Shown here piece after piece: positions 1-10,489 of a stretch of 37,054 nucleotides of DNA. The number at the start of each line of letters is the position of its first letter. The first letter of the stretch is position 1. The stretch covers positions 1-37,054 of the forward strand of contig JAKSCH010000014.1 of NCBI GenBank assembly GCA_022360695.1, given 5' to 3'. The stretch is from Gemmatimonadota bacterium. GTDB taxonomy: Bacteria > Gemmatimonadota > Gemmatimonadetes > Palauibacterales > Palauibacteraceae. Below the pieces are notes generated by a model that was not told the origin of the DNA, did no database searches, and saw only the letters and a program-made list of their open reading frames with translations. A program made the translations under genes and the position numbers.

Positions 1-2224
<2,224 letters not shown>

Positions 2225-2450
2225 CGGGCGCGGAAGCTACGCGGTCCTCGCTCGCCTCGCAGCCCCCGGATTTGGTCGTCGCACGAGGGCGGTTCTCGCG
2301 CCCGGCGAGGCGGCGATAGGGGCGACTTTCCGCCACGAACCGCGGCGTACCCGGATCCGGCGATGTCGAACCTCACGCGTCACCTCGAAGTTCGAACGGT
2401 ACCGCCTGAGATCGCTCGACCTTCCTCCAGGTCCGCGCGAATCAGGAGAC

Positions 2451-2510
2451 ACGCCCGTCGCGATCGACCGCCGGGCCTCACCCCGCAAGGGCGATTACGG
2501 GGAGGAATTC
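2451..2510 (+). promoter_or_regulatory. Conserved 5' leader of OmpA-like gene 1, with a short hairpin (CCCCG...CGGGG) next to the Shine-Dalgarno
   Basis: cgcccgtcgcgatcgaccgccgggcctcaccccgcaagggcgattacggggagga is nearly identical to 4110-4166 upstream of the paralogue. Confidence 0.5.
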
Positions 2511-2511
2511 C

Positions 2512-3882
2512 ATGATTCGAAGAACGATGACCCGCGGTTTGCTCGCGCTGCTCGTCGTTGCGGCGTCGCCCGTGCCCGTCGAGGGGCAGATCCCCAGGCC
2601 CGGCCGCGTGCTCAACGACGCCAGGGACCAGATCCGCAACGATCTCGAGCGCATGATCGGCGACGCCGTCGCCTGCGCGTTCAACGACGAGGAGTGCATC
2701 GAAGAGGCAAAGGAAAACGGCGACGAGGTCGTCATCGTCGACGACGACGGGAACGTCATCACCGACAAGGATGGCAACCCGGTCTCCGATCCGAACGCGG
2801 CGGCGCGCGCGATCGAAGAGCCGGGGACCGGACGGTGGTCGAACTATGACTACCTCCGCGGCGAAGTCCCGATGTTCAATACGTGGTGGAACATCCCCGA
2901 TGTCGAGAACCGCTCCGAAGAAGAGATGGATCTCCCGCCCAGGATGATCCCGAACCCGGACGTCCGCGTCGGACGGATACCGGGCAACATCAAGTTCGGG
3001 ATCGGCAACATGGAGTTCGTCCATCTCGACGGCGTGGGCGCGCTCAGCATGATCGGCCGCTCGGTGTTTCAGGTGATCCTCGACGAAGAACTGTCCGCCG
3101 AGCGTGGGTTTTCCCTGGAGGTCACCCTTCTCACGGGAGGGAACTACGGGTTACAGGTGTACTTCGAGCCGCGTATCGAAGCGGCGGGGGCGGAGCGGAA
3201 GTTCGGTGAGGATCGGAACAAGCACTTCATAGAGTTGTCTCGCACGGCGCAGATCTCCTACGCCTACAACGCGGGCACCGGCCAGTCATCGACGTCCGGG
3301 ATCCCCGCGCACGAGGAGTTCACCACGTTCGAGTTCCAGATCAGCGATGGCGGATACGCGCTCATGTACGTCAACGGCGATCGCGTCGCGCAGATCCCGA
3401 ACTTCATCCTTCCGGAGGGCTCGAACACGATCGAGTTCTTCGCCCAGGCGCCCGAACGCACCCCGCTCTACATCAGCGACATTCGGGTGGACTACGGGAT
3501 CACGGATCCGGTCGAGGTCCTGGAGGCCTTCGACGCGCCGGAGCCCGAGCCGTACGTGACCCGGTCGATCTTCTTCGACTTCAACAGCGACCAGATCCGG
3601 CCCGAATCCACGCCCGAGCTCGAGCGGATACGTCAGATGCTCGACGCGTACGAGGGTACGGTCGTCATCGAGGGCCACACCGACGGTATCGGCTCGGACG
3701 ACTACAACCTCGAGCTGTCGCAGCGCCGTGCCGACGCGGTCAAGGCGTACCTCGTAAACCTCGGGATCGCGCCCGAGAAGATGCAGACGCTCGGCAAAGG
3801 AGAGTCCGAGCCCATCGCGGACAACGACACCCCGGAGGGGCAGCAGCAGAACCGACGCGTGGTGGTCGCCCCCACCATGTGA
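2512..3882 (+). CDS. OmpA-family outer membrane protein with signal peptide, jelly-roll-like middle region and C-terminal OmpA peptidoglycan-binding domain (paralogue 1)
   Basis: C-terminus IFFDFNSDQIRPESTPELERIRQML...VVIEGHTDGIGSDDYNLELSQRRADAVKAYLV...LGKGESEPIADNDTPEGQQQNRRVVV is a canonical OmpA-like domain; N-terminal signal peptide; SD ggggagg. Confidence 0.9.
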   Translation: MIRRTMTRGLLALLVVAASPVPVEGQIPRPGRVLNDARDQIRNDLERMIGDAVACAFNDEECIEEAKENGDEVVIVDDDGNVITDKDGNPVSDPNAAARAIEEPGTGRWSNYDYLRGEVPMFNTWWNIPDVENRSEEEMDLPPRMIPNPDVRVGRIPGNIKFGIGNMEFVHLDGVGALSMIGRSVFQVILDEELSAERGFSLEVTLLTGGNYGLQVYFEPRIEAAGAERKFGEDRNKHFIELSRTAQISYAYNAGTGQSSTSGIPAHEEFTTFEFQISDGGYALMYVNGDRVAQIPNFILPEGSNTIEFFAQAPERTPLYISDIRVDYGITDPVEVLEAFDAPEPEPYVTRSIFFDFNSDQIRPESTPELERIRQMLDAYEGTVVIEGHTDGIGSDDYNLELSQRRADAVKAYLVNLGIAPEKMQTLGKGESEPIADNDTPEGQQQNRRVVVAPTM

Positions 3883-3914
3883 TTCGGGCGTCCGCCGGGG
3901 TCTGAGCGGGCGCG

Positions 3915-3945
3915 ACGGCGTCGGCCTTCGGGTCGGCGCCGTTTT
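3915..3945 (+). terminator. Rho-independent terminator of OmpA-like gene 1
   Basis: acggcgtcggcc-ttcg-ggtcggcgccgt followed by tttt; 12-bp stem with two G-U wobbles and a UUCG loop. Confidence 0.8.
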
Positions 3946-4109
3946 CTCGTCCGTCACACCCGTCGTTACACATCTTCCTCCCGATCTCGTCGCCACACCC
4001 GCCGTCTTCATCTCGACACCCGGCCCTCGGCGTCCACATCCCGCTGCCCCACACCTTCCCGGGCATGAGCCCACGGAGCGTGCCTTGACACATCTCCGGG
4101 TGATCACTC

Positions 4110-4166
4110 ACGCCCGTCGCGATCCGACCGCCGGGCATCACCCCGCAAGGGCGATTACGGGGAGGA
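4110..4166 (+). promoter_or_regulatory. Conserved 5' leader of OmpA-like gene 2 (copy of 2451-2510)
   Basis: cgcccgtcgcgatccgaccgccgggcatcaccccgcaagggcgattacggggagga; same hairpin and SD as gene 1. Confidence 0.5.
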
Positions 4167-4175
4167 GATGTAACC

Positions 4176-5531
4176 ATGACTCGAAGAACGATGTCCCTCG
4201 GTTTGGTCGCGGTTTTCGTCGCGTTGGCGCTACCGGTGCCGGCGGACGCGCAGATCCCGAAGCCGAGTCGCGTGCTCAGCGACACCAGGAACCAGATCCG
4301 GAGCTCGATCGAAGGAGTGTTCGGCGACGCCGTGGCCTGCGCGTTCAACGATGAGGAATGCATCGAGGACGCGAAGGAAAACGGCGATGAGGTCGTCCTG
4401 GTGAACGACGAAGGCAACGTCATCACCGACAAGGACGGCAATCCCATCACGGATCCCGACGCGGCTGCCGCCGCGAACGAGGAGCCGGGCACGGGGCGGT
4501 GGAACAACTACGACTACGTGCGCGGCGAGACGCCGATGTACAACACGTGGTGGAACATCCTCGATGAGGAGAACCCGCCGACCACGATGCCGAATCCGGA
4601 GATTCGCGTCGGCCGGATCCCGCCCGTCGTGTACGGCGCCGGCACCATGCAATACGTCCACCTGCGGGGTATCGGCGCCCTCGAGCTCACGAGTCGGGCG
4701 TCCTTCCAGGTCCACCTCGACGAGCCGCTCTCCGTAGACCGGGGCTTCTCGCTCGAGATCACCTATCACACGCCACGGAACACCGAGCTCGACGTCTACT
4801 TCGAGCCTGTCGACGAGCAGGCGGGCGCGGACCGCAAGTTCGGTGAAGACCTCCAGAAGCACTTCGTTCAGCTCGCGGCGTGGGCGCAGATCTCGCACGC
4901 GTACAACGCCGGCTCGGATGTCTCGTCCGGCCGCGACACCGGTGCGCGTGACGGGTTCGTCACCGCCGAGATCCAGATCAGCGACGGCGGGTACACGCTG
5001 ATCTACGTCAACGGGGAGCGCCTGGCGCAGATCCCCGACTTCGTGCTTCCGGAGAGCTCGAACGTGATCGAGTTCTTCGCCCAGGCGAGCGAGCGGAGCC
5101 CCCTCTACATCGCGGACATCCGGGTCGATTACGGCATCAGCGATCCCGTGAAGGTCGCCGAAGGTCTCGCGGCCGAGGAGCCGGAGCCGTACGTGACACG
5201 GTCGATCTTCTTCGACTTCGACAGCGCCGACATCCGGCCGGAGTCGACGCCCGAGCTCGCCCGCATCCACCAGATGCTGATGGCGTACGACGGCCGCGTC
5301 GTGATCGAAGGGCACACCGACCGGGTCGGGTCCGACGATTACAACATGGAGCTCTCGCAGGAGCGCGCCGACGCGGTGAAGGCGTACCTCGTCGAACTTG
5401 GGGTTCCGGCGGATCGGATGGACGCGGTCGGGAAGGGCGAGAGCGAGCTGTTGAGCAGCGGCGAGCCGGAGCCGATCGGCCCCGAGCTCCACGAGCAGGA
5501 TCGCCGCGTGGTGGTCGCCCCCACCATGTGA
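4176..5531 (+). CDS. OmpA-family outer membrane protein, tandem paralogue 2
   Basis: Same architecture as 2512-3882; shared blocks FGDAVACAFNDEECIEDAKENGDEVVLVNDEGNVITDKDGNPITDP and IFFDFDSADIRPESTPELARI...IEGHTDRVGSDDYNMELSQERADAVKAYL; identical ending VVVAPTM. Confidence 0.9.
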   Translation: MTRRTMSLGLVAVFVALALPVPADAQIPKPSRVLSDTRNQIRSSIEGVFGDAVACAFNDEECIEDAKENGDEVVLVNDEGNVITDKDGNPITDPDAAAAANEEPGTGRWNNYDYVRGETPMYNTWWNILDEENPPTTMPNPEIRVGRIPPVVYGAGTMQYVHLRGIGALELTSRASFQVHLDEPLSVDRGFSLEITYHTPRNTELDVYFEPVDEQAGADRKFGEDLQKHFVQLAAWAQISHAYNAGSDVSSGRDTGARDGFVTAEIQISDGGYTLIYVNGERLAQIPDFVLPESSNVIEFFAQASERSPLYIADIRVDYGISDPVKVAEGLAAEEPEPYVTRSIFFDFDSADIRPESTPELARIHQMLMAYDGRVVIEGHTDRVGSDDYNMELSQERADAVKAYLVELGVPADRMDAVGKGESELLSSGEPEPIGPELHEQDRRVVVAPTM

Positions 5532-5562
5532 GCGGCGTCCGGGCGAGTCTCGAACGGGCGCA

Positions 5563-5593
5563 ACGGCGTCGACCTTCGGGTCGGCGCCGTTTT
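5563..5593 (+). terminator. Rho-independent terminator of OmpA-like gene 2
   Basis: acggcgtcgacc-ttcg-ggtcggcgccgt followed by ttt; nearly identical to the terminator at 3915-3945. Confidence 0.8.
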
Positions 5594-5595
5594 CC

Positions 5596-8500
5596 TCACG
5601 ATGCGGGTCGTCGTCGGGTCGTCGTGACGAGCGGAACGCCGGCCGCGCGTAGCTGCGCGTTCAGGTCGTCGACGGCCGGCGATACCGTCGTGCGGTATCG
5701 GGCGTCCAGGGTGTGCCATTGCTCCGCCAGGATCTCGAGCACTGCGAGCTGTTGGTCGGTGGGCCGGGCATCGGACGACATGATGCCGCGCGCCAGCGAG
5801 GCGATCCGCGCGTAGAGGAGCCGCGGCCACCGAAGTCCGTCCTGACCGGTCCCGGTGTGGCGCAGGTCGAAGAGCTCGCCCTCGATCTCCATGATTTCCT
5901 CGGAGATACGCTCGATCGTCGCGGCGATCGCTTCGTGGTCATCGATCTCGTCATCGAGGCGATCCAGCAGACCACCGAGCTGTGCCCGCGTCTCCTCCGC
6001 CTCGTTGATCAACGTCGCGGCGTCGTCCAGCATCCCGCGCAGTCGGTCGACGGCGATCATCTGTCGGGCGATGTCCGCCTCGCTGCCGAGCGACTCGGGG
6101 TCCTTCCGCACTTCGAGCGTCCGGGTCAGCGTGTCCGGCCCCGCGATCAGCCGGACCGTGTACGTGCCCGGAGGGACGAGAACCGTCAGTCGACCTCCGT
6201 CGGGCATCGGTCGCCAACCGCGTTCCGGGAACGGGAGATGCGGATTCTCCGTCGGCGGGTGGCGCAGCCGCGCCTGGGTCGTGGGCTCCGTTCGAAGCCC
6301 CCAGTCGACGCGGTGGAGCCCGGCGCTCCGATCGATCGGGAGTGGGCTCACGACGTCACCGGTCGCGTCGAGGATGTCGAGCGCCATGGTCGTCTCATCG
6401 TCCACGTCGGTCGGGAGGAAGTAGTGGACCAACGCGCCGTAATCCGGGTTCTCACCCGCGACGGGGTCTCCGGGCTGCGACATCGGGGTCGAGCGCACCC
6501 GGAACCGATAGGCGGGTCGTGGAGCCTGGAGCGCGACGTCCTCGAGACCGCTCGGGCCCCCTGCCCGAGCCAGCTCTCGAATGGGTGTGATGTCATCCAG
6601 GATCCAGAATCCGCGTCCGTAGGTGGCCACCACCAGGTCGTGGAAATGCTCCTGGATCGCGATCCAGTGGACCGGCGCGCGCGGGAGGTTGGACTGTAGC
6701 GACGTCCAGCTCGACCCATCATCGAAGGAGACCCAGATCCCGTTCTCGGTGCCGGCGTAGAGGAGACCGGGCACGACCGGATCTTCGCGAAGCACGTGCG
6801 TGAAGGCGAAGACCGACCGCGGGATCCCCGCGTCGATGCGACGCCACGACGCTCCGTAGTCCTCGGTCACGTACAGATACGGCTCGAAGTCGCCGACCTG
6901 GTGTCGATCGACGGCCACGTACGCCTTTCCATCGACGTGCCGCGACGGTTGAATGCTCGAGATCGTCCCGCGCGGCGGAAGCTCGGGGAGGTTCGGCGTG
7001 AGGTCGGTCCACGTCACGCCGCCGTCGCGCGTCGACTGCACGTATCCGTCATTGGTGCCCACCCAGATCTCGCTGGCGGATCGCGGTGACTCCGCGAGCG
7101 CGAACACGGCGGGTGCCACGGTGGGCCCCGCGTCGTCGAAGGTGAGGCCGCCGGTCCGGCGTTGGAGCTCCGGATCGTCGGAGGTCAGATCCGGGCTGAT
7201 CACCTCCCAGCTCTGCCCGCGGTTCGTCGTCCGGTGTACGTGCTGGCTTCCGACGTAGACCGTGTTGTGGTCATGCGGCGAGATCTCGATCGGGAACGTC
7301 CACTGCCACCGGTACTCGAGATCGCTCGCGGCCCAGCTCTCGATCGCGACCGGCCAGACGGTGACGTCTCGGGAGAGCCCGGTCTCCAGGTCGTGCACGT
7401 CGAGGAGCCCGTCGTAGCAACCGGTCCACACGGTCCGGTCGTCGACCGTGTCGGGCACGGCGAACCCGACCTCGCACCCGCCGACATCGCGCCAGGCGCC
7501 GATGGGGATCTCTCCCCCGGTCCGCGTGTTCGATGGGACGACGACCGAGGGGCCGTCCTGACGGTTGCCGTAGACGTTGTAGGGGATGCGGTCGTCGACA
7601 TGCGCGTGATAGACCTGCGCGATCGGCAGCTGTGGGCGGAACCAGCTCCTCCCACGGTTGGTCGAGATCGAGATGCCGCCGTCGTGCCCCGAGATCATGC
7701 GATCCGGATCCTCCGGATCGATCCACATGTCGTGGTGGTCGTACCCGGGGGAGGGGCTCGTCCGGAAGTGCGTCTCCCCGCCGTCGAGCGACGTGAAGTG
7801 ACCGGTCGCGTGGAAGTACACCTCATCGGCGTCGGTCGGCGACACCGAGAGGCGGGTGTAGTAGAGCGGTCTCGCGTGCAGATCGTGGCTCGCGTTGACC
7901 ATGCGCCACGCGCGACCGCCGTCATCGGATCGCCACAGCGTCCCTTGGTAGGGGTCGGACGGGGCGAACTCCGCGTTCGAGCTCGTCTCGATGAGCGCGT
8001 ACACCCGGTCCGGGTCCGCCGGGGACATCCCGAGTCCGATCTTGCCCACCGGCGGTTCGGGGAGCCCCTTCCCCTCGAGCCGTTCCCACGTGTCGCCCGC
8101 GTCGCGCGAGACCCAGATCCCCGACCCCGGGCCGCCGCTCGTGCGCCCCCAGGTCTTCACGTCGATCTGCCACATACCGGCGAAGAGGATGCGGGGGTTG
8201 GTCGGATCGATGACGAGGTCGGCGCACCCGGTCTCGACATCGACGAACAGGACGCGCTCCCACGTCGCCCCGTCATCCTCCGTGCGGAACACGCCGCGCT
8301 CTTCCTGCGGTCCGTACGTGTGCCCGAGGGCGCACGCGTAGACGACGCCCGGGTCCTCGGGGTGCACGACCACTCGCCCGATCCGCCCGGTGGCATCCAG
8401 CCCGAGGTGCGTCCAGGAGTCGCCTCCATCGGTGGACCGATAGATCCCGTTTCCCAGCGAGATATTGGCGCGGATGAACGTCTCGCCGGTGCCGGCCCAG

Positions 8501-8811
8501 ATCACGTTCGGGTCGGATGGCGCGACGGCGAGCGCGCCGATCGACGAGGCGGGCTGGTCGTCGAACACCGGCTCCCACGCGGCCCCGCCGTCGGTGGTAC
8601 GCCACACGCCGCCCGAGGCGGCGCCGACATAGTAGACGTCGGGGTTGCCGGGCTCCCCCGCCACCGCGATCACCCGATTGCCGGCCGGACCGATGAACCG
8701 GTAGCGGAGCTCGTCGAAGAGCCCCGAACGAGTCTCCTGGGCCGCCACGGAAGCGAGCGGGGCCAGGCAGAGCACGGCGAGCGACGGCGCCGCCTTCGAA
8801 AACGTTCGCAT
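5596..8811 (-). CDS. Secreted VPS10/sortilin-like BNR-repeat (beta-propeller) protein
   Basis: Signal peptide MRTFSKAAPSLAVLCLAPLASVAAQ, then repeated Asp-box/BNR units: GGVWRTTDGGAAWEPV, GIYRSTDGGDSWTHLGL, GVFRTEDDGATWERV, GIWVSRDAGDTWERL, LWRSDDGGRAWRMV. Confidence 0.9.
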   Translation of the reverse strand: MRTFSKAAPSLAVLCLAPLASVAAQETRSGLFDELRYRFIGPAGNRVIAVAGEPGNPDVYYVGAASGGVWRTTDGGAAWEPVFDDQPASSIGALAVAPSDPNVIWAGTGETFIRANISLGNGIYRSTDGGDSWTHLGLDATGRIGRVVVHPEDPGVVYACALGHTYGPQEERGVFRTEDDGATWERVLFVDVETGCADLVIDPTNPRILFAGMWQIDVKTWGRTSGGPGSGIWVSRDAGDTWERLEGKGLPEPPVGKIGLGMSPADPDRVYALIETSSNAEFAPSDPYQGTLWRSDDGGRAWRMVNASHDLHARPLYYTRLSVSPTDADEVYFHATGHFTSLDGGETHFRTSPSPGYDHHDMWIDPEDPDRMISGHDGGISISTNRGRSWFRPQLPIAQVYHAHVDDRIPYNVYGNRQDGPSVVVPSNTRTGGEIPIGAWRDVGGCEVGFAVPDTVDDRTVWTGCYDGLLDVHDLETGLSRDVTVWPVAIESWAASDLEYRWQWTFPIEISPHDHNTVYVGSQHVHRTTNRGQSWEVISPDLTSDDPELQRRTGGLTFDDAGPTVAPAVFALAESPRSASEIWVGTNDGYVQSTRDGGVTWTDLTPNLPELPPRGTISSIQPSRHVDGKAYVAVDRHQVGDFEPYLYVTEDYGASWRRIDAGIPRSVFAFTHVLREDPVVPGLLYAGTENGIWVSFDDGSSWTSLQSNLPRAPVHWIAIQEHFHDLVVATYGRGFWILDDITPIRELARAGGPSGLEDVALQAPRPAYRFRVRSTPMSQPGDPVAGENPDYGALVHYFLPTDVDDETTMALDILDATGDVVSPLPIDRSAGLHRVDWGLRTEPTTQARLRHPPTENPHLPFPERGWRPMPDGGRLTVLVPPGTYTVRLIAGPDTLTRTLEVRKDPESLGSEADIARQMIAVDRLRGMLDDAATLINEAEETRAQLGGLLDRLDDEIDDHEAIAATIERISEEIMEIEGELFDLRHTGTGQDGLRWPRLLYARIASLARGIMSSDARPTDQQLAVLEILAEQWHTLDARYRTTVSPAVDDLNAQLRAAGVPLVTTTRRRPAS

Positions 8812-8833
8812 GAGGGATCTCCGTAAAGGGGCG

Positions 8834-9610
8834 TTACATCACGAGCGAGATATCTCGCACGACCCACGCCGGCACGGCGCGACCCCCGCGTCGCGCCGGT
8901 CGAAACTCCATCCGTAGCGCGAAGTCGCGGGCGCGCGCATCGAAGGCATCGCTCCCCGAGGACGTCTGAATGACGACTCGGTCGACGCGTCCCTCCGCGG
9001 TGACGAGCAGCCAGAGGTACGTTCGCGTGCGCGCCTCGAGCCCCTCCGATCGAACGACCGGCAGAAGCGTCGTCGTCAGGTTCGCCTGACGCTCGGTGTC
9101 CCACACCGCGACCGGGCTCTCATCGTAGGGGATATACGCCGGACCCAGCTCACGAAGCGTCTCGAGGTCCGCGGGCGCGGGGGTCGCTGCCCGTACCGCC
9201 TCGATGGAATCGCGGATCGCGGCCTCTCGTATCGAGTCGCGCGCGGCGACCGCGATCGAGTCACGTCGAGCTTGCGCCGCGATCGAGTCGCGTCGGGCGG
9301 CGGCATCGATGGAGTCACGACGCGCGGCGGCCGCGGCCGAGTCACGCGCGGCGGCCTGAATCGAGTCGCGGCGGGCCGCAGCGACGATCGAGTCCCTACG
9401 CGCAGCCGCTTCGATCGAGTCTCGGACCGCGATGCGAATCGAATCGATGATGGCCGCGACTTCGGGGGACGGCTCGTCGTCGGGCAGCGGGGTTTGCCCC
9501 TCGGCTTGAGCGGGTGGGGGCGGTGGTGGGGTCTGTTGCGCTGGCGTCCGCACCATCGTGCGGCAGCCGGCCGCTCCGAGTATCAACCCGATCGCGGCGA
9601 CCGTCGGCAT
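8834..9610 (-). CDS. Lipoprotein with alanine/RDSI-repeat helical region and C-terminal TonB-like domain
   Basis: Start placed at the internal Met MPTVAAIGLILGAAGCRT (lipobox LGAAGC); C-terminus [62 protein letters not shown] is TonB-C-like. The longer ORF start (9700) would run through an upstream small gene. Confidence 0.75.
   Translation of the reverse strand: MPTVAAIGLILGAAGCRTMVRTPAQQTPPPPPPAQAEGQTPLPDDEPSPEVAAIIDSIRIAVRDSIEAAARRDSIVAAARRDSIQAAARDSAAAAARRDSIDAAARRDSIAAQARRDSIAVAARDSIREAAIRDSIEAVRAATPAPADLETLRELGPAYIPYDESPVAVWDTERQANLTTTLLPVVRSEGLEARTRTYLWLLVTAEGRVDRVVIQTSSGSDAFDARARDFALRMEFRPARRGGRAVPAWVVRDISLVM
9198..9426 (-). repeat. Nine degenerate RDS(I/A) repeats of 8-9 aa within the TonB-like lipoprotein
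   Basis: RDSIEAAAR RDSIVAAAR RDSIQAAA RDSAAAAAR RDSIDAAAR RDSIAAQAR RDSIAVAA RDSIREAAI RDSIEAVRA read directly from the translation. Confidence 0.85.
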
Positions 9611-9615
9611 CGATC

Positions 9616-9747
9616 TCACTGCGCGTCCGAGCCCTCCGCTCCGCTCTTCGCGCTTTCCTTGCGCGCGGCCGTGAGGATGAGAAGGGCGAGACCGCCCCAA
9701 ACGAACCCCAGGATCAGCACCATCGTGATGATGGTCGTGGTCGTCAT
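9616..9747 (-). CDS. 43-aa single-TM protein, MetS-like (NSS transporter small subunit family)
   Basis: Below the ORF-track cutoff: MTTTTIITMVLILGFVWGGLALLILTAARKESAKSGAEGSDAQ*; strong SD (aggagg) upstream; stop lies 5 nt before the next start at 9610. Hydrophobic WGGLAL-type core resembles MetS. Confidence 0.6.
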   Translation of the reverse strand: MTTTTIITMVLILGFVWGGLALLILTAARKESAKSGAEGSDAQ

Positions 9748-9778
9748 CGCCTCCTCCTGGCGCTGAAGGACGACATCG

Positions 9779-10366
9779 CTAGCCGCTCCCGTTCGCGGCG
9801 AGACCGAGGTCTTCGGCTACATCCTGCATGGCGGCGATGACGAAGGCGATGTGCTCCGACATGTCCTCTCCGAGCTCCTCGCAATTCTCGATCATCTCGT
9901 CCCGGCTGACCGCCGCGGCGAACGCCTTGTCCTTCATCTTCTTTCGTACCGACTTGGTCTTCATGCCCTCGAGCCGCGTGGGTCGAACCAGGGCGCACGC
10001 CGTGATGAAGCCGGTCAACTCGTCGACGGCCCGTAGCGTCTTGGACATCAACGTCGAGGCTTCGACGCCCGTGTAATCGGCGTGCGCCATGATGGCATCG
10101 AGGATGTCCTCATCGACTCCACGATCTCGGAGGATCGCCACACCGGTGGATGGGTGCTGTTCCGTCGACGAGCGCTCGTCGTTCGGCCACCGCTCGTAGT
10201 CGAAGTCGTGCAGCAGCCCCGTGACGCCCCACCGCTCCTCGTCTTCGCCGTACTTCCGGGCATAGGCACGCATGGCGGCCTCCACGGCAGTCATGTGGCG
10301 CCGGAGATTGGGACTCTCCGTGTACTCGTGGACCAAGGCGAGCGCATCGTCGCGGTTGGGGACCAT
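9779..10366 (-). CDS. HD-domain (HDIG-type) predicted hydrolase
   Basis: MVPNRDDALALVHEYTESPNLRRHMTAVEAAMRAYARKYGEDEERWGVTGLLHDFDYERWP...HPSTGVAILRDRGVDEDILDAIMAHADYTG; HD motif and spaced histidines. Confidence 0.85.
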   Translation of the reverse strand: MVPNRDDALALVHEYTESPNLRRHMTAVEAAMRAYARKYGEDEERWGVTGLLHDFDYERWPNDERSSTEQHPSTGVAILRDRGVDEDILDAIMAHADYTGVEASTLMSKTLRAVDELTGFITACALVRPTRLEGMKTKSVRKKMKDKAFAAAVSRDEMIENCEELGEDMSEHIAFVIAAMQDVAEDLGLAANGSG

Positions 10367-10372
10367 CGGGCT

Positions 10373-10489
10373 TCATTCTCCTCGAAGTACGGACAGAAGG
10401 CGCTCGGGCTCGCTCCGACGCGACAGCACCGAGTATCCATCGTCGGTGGGAACGTACACTACGCGGGACCGGTCCGTGAGGTAGATCAC
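10373..10489 (-). CDS. Candidate 38-aa small ORF, translationally coupled to dinB (GTGA overlap)
   Basis: VIYLTDRSRVVYVPTDDGYSVLSRRSEPERLLSVLRGE*; GTG start overlaps the dinB stop and fills most of the gap to the HD gene. Confidence 0.35.
   Translation of the reverse strand: MIYLTDRSRVVYVPTDDGYSVLSRRSEPERLLSVLRGE

Noticed and set aside
4085-4120. TTGACA promoter -35 before the second OmpA-like gene
   Set aside because: No acceptable -10 at a 16-18 bp spacing; a chance match cannot be excluded.
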